The notes under the pieces were generated by a model. The model did not search any database and was not told the origin of the DNA. It saw only the letters and a program-made list of their open reading frames with translations. DNA of 64,000 bases from contig CM055607.1 of assembly GCA_029379385.1 (NCBI GenBank), positions 1,674,001 to 1,738,000 on the forward strand, written 5' to 3'. The translations under genes and the position numbers were made by a program. Shown here piece after piece: positions 36,305 to 47,920 of the stretch; the stretch's first letter is position 1; every line of letters starts with the position of its first letter. Origin of the DNA: Quillaja saponaria (lineage: Eukaryota; Streptophyta; Magnoliopsida; Fabales; Quillajaceae).

Positions 36305-38493
36305 ATGGCAACACGAACAGTGTTTGTAGGATGGAAGCCTGTGATATCAAAACCAAGGAATTTCCAGTTCTCTGTAAGTACCCAGTTTGTGTTTTTTTTT
36401 TTTTTCATACTTTATTCATAATTCTATGAAATTATTTTAATTTTTGGAAGATGCCAATGGAGAATATGGAAAAGATGGTTAAGAATTATGGAAAATTCAT
36501 TTTTTGGCAGTTTTATTTTGTTTTAATTGACTTTCAATTTCACCCCTTTCCGAAATTTCGATTGTTGTTGTTGATGAGGATTGAGTCAGCTTCGATTTCT
36601 ATAAACATTTTCAATTTTTTGCAAGTTGATGTACATAGTTGAATTTAAGAGTCCCCTAGTTATGAAAATTATGATTTGAGGGACTGATGAATAACCCAAG
36701 GGTCAATTTTACCCTGAGGAGTTTGAATGACAAGTAGAGAGTCACTGAGATGAAATTTGATTCATTTGGATACCGTTGACATTAGTATAACAGCTAGAAC
36801 ACAATAGCGAAATGCTAGTGTTTTACTTTTGGCTAGAGATACACCTGAAGATAGCATTTCCAAGGTTTTGCATTGACATTGAGCTACCTTAAATGCGGGC
36901 ACATGATGACATGATCACTTTGTTGTTTTATATAAAATGAGGAAGAATATAAGAAAAACTACCTGCAATTCATGAGAAAGAAAAAATAAAGAATCTCTCA
37001 ATCTTCTTACCCACAAGAATCCCAACAAGATTGAAAATACATTCCTTGAGGCCCAATTTTTTACCGTCCTCTTACACCATTGAAGGAGGACATGAAAACC
37101 TCCTAGTAGAAGAGACTGGCCCTTTCACACTGCTCCAAGGCCCAAGCAGCAAGACATGCAAGAAAAAGTGGTATTTGTTTCAAACAAATATCAGGAGATA
37201 TATAAAGACCCACTCTTCTAACAATTTGTTGCTATTGATCCTATTAAGAACCTCCACAAGTTTACTCTTTATAAGCAAGTGATGGCTGATTGCTCAATTA
37301 CTTTTGTGGTCTTTGTAAGGTAAATAAGAGTCACAAGGCACAACCTAGATAGAGATGTGTTGACTTTCGACAATATGACATGACATAAACTTAGTTTTGT
37401 TTTAGTTTATTTTTTTTATGTCTGATGAATTCCAGCAGTTCTCTTCTCCATCTCTCTGTTTTTTGCCCAAAATGTGCATTTACATCTTGAAGAAACTAGA
37501 CTAATTTTTAGGTGTTTTGCTCTCAAGCATAAAAAAGTAGCAGTTTTCATGATCTATGGCTATTTAACATGACTGGTTCTACCTGATAATCATGGACTTG
37601 TTACATTGAATTTTAGACAACTTTCGAAATATTTGGTTACTAGTGCCACTTGATAATCATGGACTTATTGAAGTAGCTTGCTTATATTATGTCAAGATTT
37701 AGTCAACAGGAAAATTGCTTTCTTAGAAGCTGCAATACATTCTAACGTAAGCTTAAACCGGTCATGCTTGTCCAGCTGTTGCCTTCCAACGTGTTTCAAT
37801 AGAACCTCAACTTAAATACTTCATGAGAGCAGAGATCAACTGCTGCCTATAGCTGTTTATTGAAATTGAAGTATTTAGATTACTTTTGAAATATAGAACT
37901 CAAGAAAGATTTTGTTTCATGGTCCATGTCATGATTTGGGTCTCAAATTGTAGCAGGAGAGCTTCAAGTATCTGACTAAAACAAACTTGAACGAGGGTTC
38001 TCAATCCTTGAGATGCGGTTCATTCTACACAGAAGTTGCAGATTCTCCGGCCATTGAATTGCCTTTATTGGATTTAGCAACTCCTTGGAAGCCATTTGAT
38101 CCAGATGCTGTTTCAAAATTTCCCAACATTGATATAGCAGTAAAATCACATTCTTCCTCAGATTTCATGCAGATATTGGTGCTAGGAGATTTGGACCCTG
38201 CTACAGCAAAGCTTGCAATTGGTTATCTTGGCCCCTTATTCTCAGTTTTTTCTTTTCTGTTTATTCTGAGAATAGTAATGTCCTGGTACCCAAAACTTCC
38301 CGTGGGAAAGTTTCCTTACGTAATAGCTTATGCTCCTACTGAACCACTTCTCATCCCAACCCGGAAATTGATTCCACCTTTGGGTGGAGTGGATGTAACA
38401 CCCGTGGTCTGGTTTGGATTGGTCAGTTTCCTTAATGAAATATTAGTTGGCCCACAAGGACTACTAGTTCTCCTTTCTCAACAGGTTAGTTGA
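36305..38493 (+). CDS. CCB3: YGGT/YlmG-family plastid membrane protein, probably CCB3
   Basis: YlmG/YGGT proteins are small thylakoid or envelope proteins. CCB3 helps attach haem c-i to cytochrome b6, and other plant YLMG proteins affect nucleoid organisation. Two exons, 36305-36373 and 37957-38493, give 201 aa. The N terminus MATRTVFVGWKPVISKPRNF resembles a chloroplast transit peptide. Two hydrophobic segments follow: LAIGYLGPLFSVFSFLFILR, then WFGLVSFLNEILVGPQGLL. They flank the family core SWYPKLPVGKFPYVIAYAPT-EPLLIPTRKLIPPLGGVDVTP. GTTAGT after CAACAG near the end could act as a donor, so an extra exon cannot be excluded. The 1.58-kb intron contains DNA that recurs beside F-box copy B (43776-44160). 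Assignment to CCB3 rather than another YLMG paralogue is by recalled similarity. Confidence 0.78.
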
Positions 38494-39156
38494 ACTGGAT
38501 GTCTTGTGAAGAGCAAGAACATTATTTGTCGTATAAATTTTGCAGTTGGGTATATAAGATTTTTTTTTTTTTTTTTTTCCTTTTACTTTCTGAAAGCAAA
38601 GATGAAAAGCAGTTATTCAGGTCAGATTCTCATGACTCTTTATTAATTTTTTTTTGGGACTTCTTTCTAAGGGGATGTCTGTGTGATTTCAACAACACTT
38701 AAAACATAAATAAGGTAGAATAATATACCCTTCTCAAATACTAAAGGAAATGTAACACACCAAAGAAAATTTGTTTTGAGAAAAGCAAGCTGTTTTTATT
38801 GTCCCAATAGGAATAGGTATACTTCAACCAACATAAATAATCAAAATTCACATTGCAAACACACAACAGTGAACAGTTTGAACAAACATTTGAAAGAACT
38901 AATCAAAATTCATTTCAGTGGCTAAAACCCACTTCATACCTAGCTATTACATAAGTGGATTCCTAACTTATATTATATATCATGATATATAAGTAAGCAG
39001 TTCTTATTGTATCGGCCCAAAACCTCGCAAATTGGTCTTTACCATATTTATTACAAGGATTTTATTGACTGTCTCAGAAAGTGAAAACCATTTCTAAAAG
39101 ACTCTTAACAGAACAAGAGAAACCAAGTTGCTGTGTTTCACCTAGAGCTCTTAAAA
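38494..39156. other. Convergent 3' region, YGGT gene and F-box A
   Basis: Both flanking genes end here. It has a T run near 38560-38578. From about 38846 rightwards it resembles the DNA downstream of F-box copies B and C (for example CAGTGAACAGTTTGAACAAA). It contains one copy of the element that is tandemly repeated in B and C (about 39055-39117). Confidence 0.6.
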
Positions 39157-40305
39157 TCATAATGAGACAAGGCTGTTGGTGTGAATGCCGTACCTTATGC
39201 GCAGATTAACAATCCCTATTAATGTTGTTTTCCCTGTTGTCGTATTGAAAACCACAGCTTCATTGTTACCTCCCCTCCTAACTTCAAAAATCAACGATTT
39301 TTGATCATCCCAATAGGTCATGTAAGAGGACAACTCATTCCTTATAATGCTTGCATGAAATAAATCGGTGTTGTAAGTCATAACCCATACATTCTGATGC
39401 AAGTCCATCAACTTCCATATTTTTATTTCTCCAGGTCTTTCCCTCTGGACAATTTTTCTTGGGTTAAATGCACTATGCCACCAGTAAATACAACATAAAT
39501 GTTTCCCCATCTTTGCAAACTCCCAAGTAAGAACGAGTCCTCTATTGTCAATAACTTCACATGGCAACTGCAATAAGCAGCTTGTTTCATCATTTAAGTC
39601 AATTGCAAGAAAATGGGGATCATCATAACCAAATATGTTGCCCCAATAACTGATCCCTTCAATACAGATTGATTTTAAAGGGTCTTTATCAGTGCTTTCT
39701 AAATAAGGACTGGAAATTTTTCTCCATGACATTTGGCTATCAACTGTCAAAATATACCACTCATGCCAAAAAAGTTGACCTTGATCGGGGAATATTACCC
39801 TAAATTTCCCATCATTAATTCGTGCAAGCTTAGCAATAATGTCAAAATGATGGCAGGGCTCGGGAATAGGAGGCAGTTTCATACCCCGCCTAGTAACTGG
39901 ATTTGCAAGACAGAGGATACTGGCAGGCCCATCTTTTTTACAGAACAACAATATACCGTCATAGCTATCCAGTATTTTCCCTGGCAAGTCCCACCAAGTA
40001 TCTACAATTTTGGAGTCCATTTCTTTCATCTCAAACAACTCGGCATAAAATGGTTCATCACCAGGTTGCAGATAAAGACCGGATTTTGCATGAAGAAGGT
40101 GTGCCCTTACAAAATCAGGGTTACGAGGTATAGTAGACCAAGACATGCAAACATACCTTGCATAATTCTGCACAAACTCAGCTGGAGCCCTGCTGAGGAT
40201 GTCAAAGATTATTTCTTCCGACAGATATAGAATGTTATTTCTTGAACTTTTTCTTGGAGAGAAAGGAACAATTTGCATCTCTATGGTCCTCTTCCTTTTC
40301 AGCAT
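39157..40305 (-). CDS. F-box protein, copy A
   Basis: Single-exon coding region, 382 aa. F-box proteins are the substrate-recognition subunits of SCF (SKP1-CUL1) ubiquitin ligases. The F-box is at about residues 24-68 (YLSEEIIFDILSRAPAEFVQ... CMSWSTIPRNPDFVRAHL). A basic N terminus (MLKRKR) comes before it. The rest resembles an F-box-associated interaction region with aromatic-rich strands (WHEWYILTVDSQMSWRK, FLAIDLNDET, WKLMDLHQNVWV). The target is unknown. Clearly diverged from copies B and C but the same family. A 5'-UTR exon conserved between the copies (about 42838-42935) points to a long leader intron. It lies tail-to-tail with the YGGT gene and appears to be the founder copy, because DNA from that neighbour's intron recurs beside copy B. 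Confidence 0.9.
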   Translation of the reverse strand: MLKRKRTIEMQIVPFSPRKSSRNNILYLSEEIIFDILSRAPAEFVQNYARYVCMSWSTIPRNPDFVRAHLLHAKSGLYLQPGDEPFYAELFEMKEMDSKIVDTWWDLPGKILDSYDGILLFCKKDGPASILCLANPVTRRGMKLPPIPEPCHHFDIIAKLARINDGKFRVIFPDQGQLFWHEWYILTVDSQMSWRKISSPYLESTDKDPLKSICIEGISYWGNIFGYDDPHFLAIDLNDETSCLLQLPCEVIDNRGLVLTWEFAKMGKHLCCIYWWHSAFNPRKIVQRERPGEIKIWKLMDLHQNVWVMTYNTDLFHASIIRNELSSYMTYWDDQKSLIFEVRRGGNNEAVVFNTTTGKTTLIGIVNLRIRYGIHTNSLVSL

Positions 40306-42837
40306 GTTGCTTCAGTTGACTTAGCTTCACATATACAAGGGAAAAGAAAGAGCAAAATTAGAATGAAGTATAACAGGAATTTCTTAGTAGCAAAATAAAT
40401 AATAGGTTCAGTTTTTTCTTCAAAGGACAAATGATAAAAATCAAGAACAAGAAGAGGACACATGGCAGGGCTGAAAATAAAAAGAAAATAAATAAGAGAC
40501 AGACAGTAGAAGCTTTTCCTTTTTCTTTCAATAGTAAACAAAACTTTTTAGTCTTTTAGGTTGAATTACATTATTATTGAGTTTTTGTAAGCCAAAAGAT
40601 GTATCTTATGCTTGGTGCTTTCACAAAACACATGGGAGACACACGAAATAATTTGTATCATAATCATGTAAGGTAATAATAGTGCAATACTAATGTACAT
40701 GGTGAAGGACACATGCATGGAACTGGAAGTAGTAAACAAATGTCTAGTGCATACGTGTAATAAGAAACTTTTAAGATGTAGTCACTAATAGTTAAAACAA
40801 GACCTGTGAACGCTATACATAATCACTCAGCAGTAACCACAACGTTAACAATAACAGTTTAGAACTACACTTCATTCCCAAAAACTCATAAACAATCTAG
40901 AAAGTTATATTGCTATATCTCAGAAGGTGCAACAAGGGACCACAAACAGAATACTTTTATCTCTGGTCATAATTTCTTTTTTTGACCGACTGTCAAATGA
41001 TCAAACTTATCAAGTTATGTATACATCACATAAACTAGAATATAACTCTCATACATGTGCAAGAAAATAACTCTATTATGTCATAATGCAAAACCTCAAT
41101 ATCAGTATATGCAAGAAATACTACTATATCTGTGCTATTTAATGAGCTACTCATATACATAAATTCTTCCTTGTCCATTACAAACAAAAATATTTTTCAT
41201 AGCTTAATAAAATGAATCGAAAAAGAAATATTTACTGCTATTAACCTTTATAAAAATATCTGATACAATGATTTCCCTTGACATAATCCATGTGTTGTTT
41301 GACATTGGTAGTTATTAATTACAGTCAGAAAGCACTTCATTTTTTTTATATAAAGAAAAAAACACAAGAAAGAAAAGGAAACTAGGAAAATATTGAAAAA
41401 GGGAAATTCTTCAGCACCTTTAAAAAAATTAAACATCAATTCAACACTATTTCAGTATTAGCATTTTCAAGTTTAGAATTTCTACATTCAAGAGAAATAA
41501 GTTTGATAAGTTAGAGGTTTTAGTGAATGGCCCTATGATTTCTACTAGAGAAAGAAAATAAACAGGGAACAAAAAACAAAAGGCACATACAATCGAAAAA
41601 AAAAGGTTTTATTTCATCAGTTTTGACAACTTTAGCCTCTGGAAAAACTTATACTAGGGTTTGAGGGGGAAAAGGAAATTTCGTCATTGCAGAAAGCACA
41701 TAATCTAAGGAAGTATTAATTATGTGTATTGTCCACACACACTATATCTTCTAAATTTGAAAAACGGATTTATCATTTCCCCTGATTTTTCGTCAAGTGT
41801 AAATACAATGTTGAGGGTTTTGACTAACTAAATAGCATAAGAGATACTACTGACAAGAGTAATTAATTGAAATTTACCAATTGTGGATTTCCACGTTATT
41901 CCTCGTCAAGGCTGGTAGTCTTAACCTATCTATTTTGATGCAAGACATTCAATACCAGTGAATTTATCAAACTAACCTGGTGCTTCTAGTTCTATATGGT
42001 AAATCGTAAATGAATCGTCACAATCTTACTCTCATTATTACCTAAAAAATATTGACACGTTTATCCGGAAACTGCAAGAAAACCATTAATTTCACTCATG
42101 TAGGTCAATAGCATGATTCATGAATGCTAATTACACAACCTACATAGCATTCAATGCAACACAAAGGGTTATAACAGCCCCATCTTTTTTAATAGATCAT
42201 CAATCTTTTTCAACTTCATTTCTTTCATCTAAAAAAATTGAAGATCCTGCAAACTAAGGAAAAAAAAAAAGAACAATCCTGGAATGAAAAAACTATGTGA
42301 TTATAAAAACAGTATTGTAGTATAGCACCAAAGATGGAAGCTTTGCTTGAGGTCAGAAATTCCTCTATTCTCGCCTACCTATTTCCTAGACCAAGCCAAG
42401 CCTTTTAGTTCTATAAGTTGAATTACACTATATATGGATCACTCACACATATCCATCAGCATACAACCATTCATTTCATATACACGCAGGGAAGCTATTG
42501 GTAGAAACTAATCTACATTGTGAAGGCCACATGCAAATGTTATGGAAATACTAAACAAATGTAAATAAGTGCATGACAGTTTTGCTTTTGCCTTCAAATC
42601 AATCAAATAATTAATCTTCCATTGAATCTAATTTTGTATATATAGTCATACATTGAGAAGATTTCAATCAATTAGCTTGTTTACTGAGAAATGTAGATTT
42701 GAAATAAAATTCTCCATGCAACACACAACCCAGTAGGGGGTGACAGGACAAACAGAAGTAAGACAATCAAACTGAGAAAGACACGAAAACGAATATTCAA
42801 ACCATAAAATAAAAAAAAATGGTAACAGAAAAGTGGG

Positions 42838-42935
42838 TTTGAATTACTTGTAATTGATCGTAGCTTCAAAATTCAGCAGTAGGAGAGAAGGGCTACTGCA
42901 CAGTGAACAGACAAGCAGCGGACTAGATCGTCCTT
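42838..42935 (-). other. Likely 5'-UTR first exon of F-box A
   Basis: GCAGTAGCCCTTCTCTCCTA and the flanking DNA recur before copies B and C (47822-47920, 52311-52430), each followed by a GTAA donor (CAA/GTAATTC here). Conservation against a poorer background suggests a transcribed leader exon. Confidence 0.55.
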
Positions 42936-43775
42936 TTTGATTTTCTTCTTTTTCTCTCTGATGTTTTCTTTTTCCTTTCGACAAAAATATTGACGTTTAA
43001 ATAAAAAGAGCAAAGGACCAATAAGCAATAAGAAAATGACTTATTGTTAATTAAAAAAATTGGTAGTATTTTTATTGAGCTTTTAAGAGCACGGTAAGGT
43101 GTAATAAATATTATATTTACAATTTATAATATTTTAAATTGTTTTTTAATTGGTGTTATTAAGATAATTGTCAAGATAATAAATATAAAATTTATATAAT
43201 TTATTATAGTGAATGACCATGATTTTAATATGGTATAATAAACAATTTATTATTTAAGAATATTTCAAATTTTAAATACCATATTTATATCTTATCAAGT
43301 TTCTTTTGAGCACTAATAAAAAAAAATCTTATTTTAAAATAAAAATATATTAATTATATAAATTAAAATTGTTATTATTTATTATAATAAATATTATAAA
43401 ATTTATATATATCTATATATATGCTATTTTATAAAATTAAAATAAAATAAAAATTATTCACATATTTAGTGAGATGTAATAAATATAATTTTTAAAAATA
43501 AAAATACTTTAAAATAATGTCATTAATTATAATTTTTAGTGATATTTAACACAAATCGTTACTTTTAAAAAAATTCAAGGTCAAATAACATATTTATTAC
43601 AACTTAACAAGTACCTCAAGACCCCCATTAGAAAAATTCACTTTCTTTTTCAATTACCAATAAATCCCTATAAATATATATACATGTAAAAAATAAATTT
43701 GTCTTTAAAGTTTTCTCTAATATGATAATTTATATTTAGTAAACTTTAGTTATCAATTATCTGTCAACCATAAAA

Positions 43776-44160
43776 AGTAGCAGTCTGCTACTAGTGCCAC
43801 TTGATAATTATAGACTTATTACGTTCAATTGGCTTATATTATGCCAAGACAAGAAGAAAAGTTACTTTGGTGGAGACTGCATTACCTTCTAATGAGTGCA
43901 AGTAGAACCTTAATAAATATTTATTGTTTCGGCAAAAAAAAAAAAAATATATATGTATATATATATTTATATAGACTTATAGAGATAGATAATTATGTGT
44001 TGTTTTTCTGTTAGTATTAAAGACAGCAATAAGATGCCTCAAATCCAAAATTTTATTGTCGAGACAAGATCATCATTGAACAAACACCTAAGCAACTTCA
44101 ATACTTCATGAGCAGAGATCAACTACTACCTATTGGAAAATTCCGTACTTTTCTGCACAA
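43776..44160. repeat. Relic of the YGGT-gene intron beside F-box copy B
   Basis: ACTAGTGCCACTTGATAAT, GGCTTATATTATG-CAAGA and ATACTTCATGAG..CAGAGATCAACT occur here in the same order as at 37640-37860, inside the intron of the YGGT gene. The segment then runs straight into F-box 3' flank, without the YGGT exon 2 that separates them at copy A. A shorter piece recurs beside copy C (about 49190-49330). Confidence 0.75.
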
Positions 44161-44269
44161 TACAATTCTAACAGTTATTAATTTCACATAGCAAACACAA
44201 GACAGTGAACAGTTTGAACAAACATTTGGAAAAGCCGATCAACAACAGAATTCTTCTCTATTGCAACAA

Positions 44270-44580
44270 GGATTTTAATTGAACTAAGAAAATGAAAATC
44301 ATGTCCGAAGATTCTAACAGAACAACAGCAGTTCGTTCCAACAAGGATTTTAGTTGAACAACTAAGAAAATGAAAATCATGTCTGAAGACTCTTAACAGA
44401 ACAACAGCAGTATTTATCTCCATTACAACAAAGGATTTTAGTTGAACAACTAAGAAAATGAAAATCATGTCTGAAGACTCTTAACAGAACAACAGCAGTA
44501 TTTATCTCCATTGCAACAAAGGATCTTAGTTGAACACTAAGAAAATGAAAATCATGTCTGAAGACTAACAGAACAACAGA
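44270..44580. repeat. Four-unit minisatellite downstream of F-box B
   Basis: Units start at 44270, 44345, 44433 and 44521 and are about 75-88 bp. Each has GGATTTTAGTTGAAC...CTAAGAAAATGAAAATCATG, then a TCTGAAGACTCTTAACAGAA-like stretch. Probably in the 3' UTR. Copy A has about one unit and copy C five. Confidence 0.85.
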
Positions 44581-44620
44581 AATATACCAAGCTCCTATCT
44601 TTCACCTAGAGCCCATAAAA

Positions 44621-45790
44621 TCATAACGAAACAAGACTGTTGGTGTGCACGCCATACCATATACCCCTTTGAGGAGTAACTTTTCCTATTCCTTTTGCCT
44701 TGCCTGTTCTCATATTCAAAGCCACAGTTTCACTGTTACCTCTCCTCCTAACATGAAAGATCAACGATTCTTGATCATCCCAATAGGTGGCATAAAAGGA
44801 GAGCTCCTTCCGTAGTATTTTTGCATGAAATAAATTGACGCCGTGAGTCTTCACCCATGTATTCTGATGCAAGTCTATCAATTTCCATAACCATATTTGA
44901 GCAGGGGTTTCCCTCAGGACAACTGTTTCTGAATCAAAAGGGTTGAGGTACCAGACAACACAACATAAATGATTCCCCATCTTTGCAATTTCCCAAGAAA
45001 GAAAAGTTCCTTTATCCTCCATAACTTCACATGGCAACTGCAATAAGCGACTGCTTTCATCATTTAAGTCGATAGCAAAAAAAAGGGGATCACGGTAATA
45101 ACATATGATCCAGTAACTGATGCCGTGAATACAGATTGATTTTAAATCAACAGAGAGTGATTCTAAAGGGTCTGTTTTAGCTCTCTCTAAATAAGGAAAG
45201 GGAAGTTTTCTCCACAACATTTGGCTATCCACTGTCAAAATATACCAACCATGGCATAACCCTATATCGTCATCGAAGAATATCACCCTAAATTTCCCAT
45301 CATTAATTCGTGCGAGCTTAGCATTGATGCTATCGCTGGGACTAGTAGGTATAAGAGGTAGTTTCACAACCTGCATAATCACTGGATTTGCAAGAAAGAG
45401 GATTCTGGCAGGCCCATCGCTTTTACAGATCAACAATATACCATCACAGCTATCCAATATTTCCCCTGGCAAGTCCCACCAAGTATCTACAACTTTGGAC
45501 TTCATTTCTTTCATCTCAAACAACTCAGCATAATATGATTCCTCGCCATGTTGCAGATAAAGACCGGATATTGCACGAAGAAGGTGTGCCCTTACAAAAT
45601 CAGGGTTACGAGGTATAGTAGACCAAGACTTGCAAACATACCTTGCATAATGCTGCAAAGACTCAGCTGGAACCCTGCTGAGGATGTCGAAGATTGTTTC
45701 TTCTGACAGATATAGAAAGTTATTTCTTGAACTCCTTTTTGGAGAGAAAGGAGCAATCTGCGTCTCTGTGTTTCTCTTCTTTTTCGGCAT
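44621..45790 (-). CDS. F-box protein, copy B
   Basis: Single-exon, 389 aa. F-box at about residues 24-68 (YLSEETIFDILSRVPAESLQ... CKSWSTIPRNPDFVRAHL) and an associated-domain-like C-terminal part. Predicted SCF ubiquitin-ligase receptor with unknown target. It differs from copy C at about nine residues. All lie in the first 145 residues except the last one (Leu here, Phe in C). At several variable sites (residues 7, 10, 13, and the Ser in GEES) copy C agrees with copy A and B does not, so B seems to carry the newer changes. Intact, with no stop or frameshift. The leader has lost 188 bp relative to C. Confidence 0.9.
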   Translation of the reverse strand: MPKKKRNTETQIAPFSPKRSSRNNFLYLSEETIFDILSRVPAESLQHYARYVCKSWSTIPRNPDFVRAHLLRAISGLYLQHGEESYYAELFEMKEMKSKVVDTWWDLPGEILDSCDGILLICKSDGPARILFLANPVIMQVVKLPLIPTSPSDSINAKLARINDGKFRVIFFDDDIGLCHGWYILTVDSQMLWRKLPFPYLERAKTDPLESLSVDLKSICIHGISYWIICYYRDPLFFAIDLNDESSRLLQLPCEVMEDKGTFLSWEIAKMGNHLCCVVWYLNPFDSETVVLRETPAQIWLWKLIDLHQNTWVKTHGVNLFHAKILRKELSFYATYWDDQESLIFHVRRRGNSETVALNMRTGKAKGIGKVTPQRGIWYGVHTNSLVSL

Positions 45791-47821
45791 GTTGCTTCAG
45801 TTGAAAAATTAAACTTAGCTTCACAAAAACAAGGGAAAAGCAAAACAAAATTAAAATAAAGTATAACAGGAATTTCTTAATGACAAAAAAAATAAATATT
45901 AGCTTAAGTTTTTTCTTCAACGGAAGAATGAGAAAAGAAGAAGAAGAAGAGATACATGGTAGGACTGAAAATAAGGACAGCAGAAATGAGAGAGACAGTA
46001 AGTAGAAGCTTTTACTTTTGCTTTCAACCTCCCTATTATTCTATACCAAACAAAGCTTTTTAGTTTTTTAGGTTGAATTACATGACTAATGAGATTGTGA
46101 AAGCCAAAATCAAACTTATCAAATTATGTCTACATCACATAAACCTATATTATACCTCTCATATAGGTGCAGGAAAATTATTGTATTATGTTATAATGCA
46201 AGATCTCGATCAATATGTGTGAGAATAACTTTGCAACATATTATCAGATACTCATATATTCCTTATCCAATTGAATTGTTTTTTATAATTTATTGAAAAG
46301 AATCACAAACAAAAAATTTAATGCCATTAATCTTTATCAAAATATCTGATACATGATTTTCCTTCTCATCTTTCACATTTGTTGTTTCACATTGGTAGTT
46401 ATCAAATATGAAGTTAGAACTCTTCATTTCTTACAAAGAAAAATGCAAGAAAGAAAACGAAACTAAAAAAATATTAAAAACATGAAGCTCCTTAACACCT
46501 TTGAAAAAATTAAAACACCAACACTATTTCATCATTAGCATTTTCTAGTTTAGAATTTCTACATTCAAGAGAAATAAGTTTTGATAATTTTGAGGTGTCT
46601 GGTAAATGGTTCTTTGGTTTCTACTAGAGAAAGAAAATAAAACAAGGAACAAAAAACAAAGAAAAGAACAAAAGTTTTAGTTCATCAGTTTTTACAACTT
46701 CAGCTTCTGGAAAAACTTTTACATATATAGTTTGAAGTGGAAAAGACTGACTTTCGTAATTACAAAAAGCACATAATCTAAGGAAGAAACAGTTATTGTT
46801 TTATAAGCACACACTATCTCCTCTAAAATAGAAAATCGGACTTATCACTTACCCTGAATTTTTTCACGTGTAGATTAAAACGTTGAGCGTTTTGACTAAC
46901 TAAATAGTGTCAGAGATACTGCTGACAAGTAATTAATTGAAATTTTCCTGTTGTGGCTTTACATGCTATTCCTCGTCAATCAACAAAGCAGTTAGTCTTA
47001 AACTATCTATTTTGATGCAAGTCATTCAATAACAACGAAATTATCAAACTATCCTGGTGCTACTAGTTCTATATGGTAAAACATAAATGGTCTCCGTCAC
47101 AATCTTCCTCTCATAAAAAGTATTGACTCCTTTATCTGGAAACTGCAAGAAGACCATTAATTTAATCATAAAGGTCAATAGCATGAATACAGAATCGGAC
47201 ATAGATTCGTGAGAAACGCGTGGTAATTGTGCAACACAAAGATGGAAGCTTTGCTTGAGGTAAGAAGTTCCTCTTTCTCTCCTTCCTATTTCCTAGACCA
47301 AGCCAAGTCTTTTAGTACACAAAAGATATCTATGGCCATTCTCATATGTTCATACAGCAAGCAACCATTCATTTCATATGCATGCAAGGCAGCTATTGGT
47401 ACAAACTACATGGTGAAGGGCACATGCATGCCATGGAAATAATAAACAATGGTGAAGAAGTGCATCACAGAATTTCAAAATTCACTGATCAAATTTTGTT
47501 ATTTTCACAATTTTTGCTTTTTGCTTAAAATCTTTTCTTTTTCTTTTTTTAGATAAAAAAAAAAATCAATCAACTGATTTATCTTCTATTGAATCTGATT
47601 TTATATAGTCATACATTAAGAAAAATTCTCAATCAATTACCTTATTTAGTCAAAAATGTTCATTTGAGATAAAATTCCCCATGCAGGCACACAACAAGTC
47701 TTTGGCCCCAGAGGAAATGAGAGGATAAACACAAGTAAGACAATCAAACTGAGAAAGACACGAAAATGAAAATTCAAACCATCACAATTTAGATAATAAC
47801 AAGAGAAAAGAGCTTTTGGGT

Positions 47822-47920
47822 TACCTGCAATTGCTTGTAGCTCCAAAATTCAGAAGTAGGAGAGAAGGGCTACTGCACAGTGAACCAACAAGAAGACCCC
47901 AGCGGACGAGATCGTCCTTT
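47822..47920 (-). other. Likely 5'-UTR first exon of F-box B
   Basis: Same conserved leader block as at 42838-42935 and 52311-52430. The minus strand reads ...AGCAATTGCAG/GTAACCC, a good donor. Non-coding by my reading. Confidence 0.55.

Larger units (their letters stand above)
40306..44620. other. F-box A leader/intron and spacer to copy B
   Basis: 40306 to about 42950 is the F-box A leader, probably a 2.5-kb 5'-UTR intron plus a first exon at about 42838-42935. 42960-43770 is very AT-rich with no gene. 43776-44160 resembles the YGGT-gene intron, and 44270-44580 is a short minisatellite downstream of copy B. Confidence 0.6.

Noticed and set aside
39733..40230. 165-aa plus-strand frame across F-box A, with similar frames in B and C
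   Set aside because: Antisense shadow of the F-box coding exon; conserved only because the sense strand is.
47227..47528. Plus-strand frames beginning ATGGAAGCTTTGCTTGAGG that recur in all three F-box leaders
   Set aside because: Recurrence follows from block duplication; the frames differ in length and are broken between copies.
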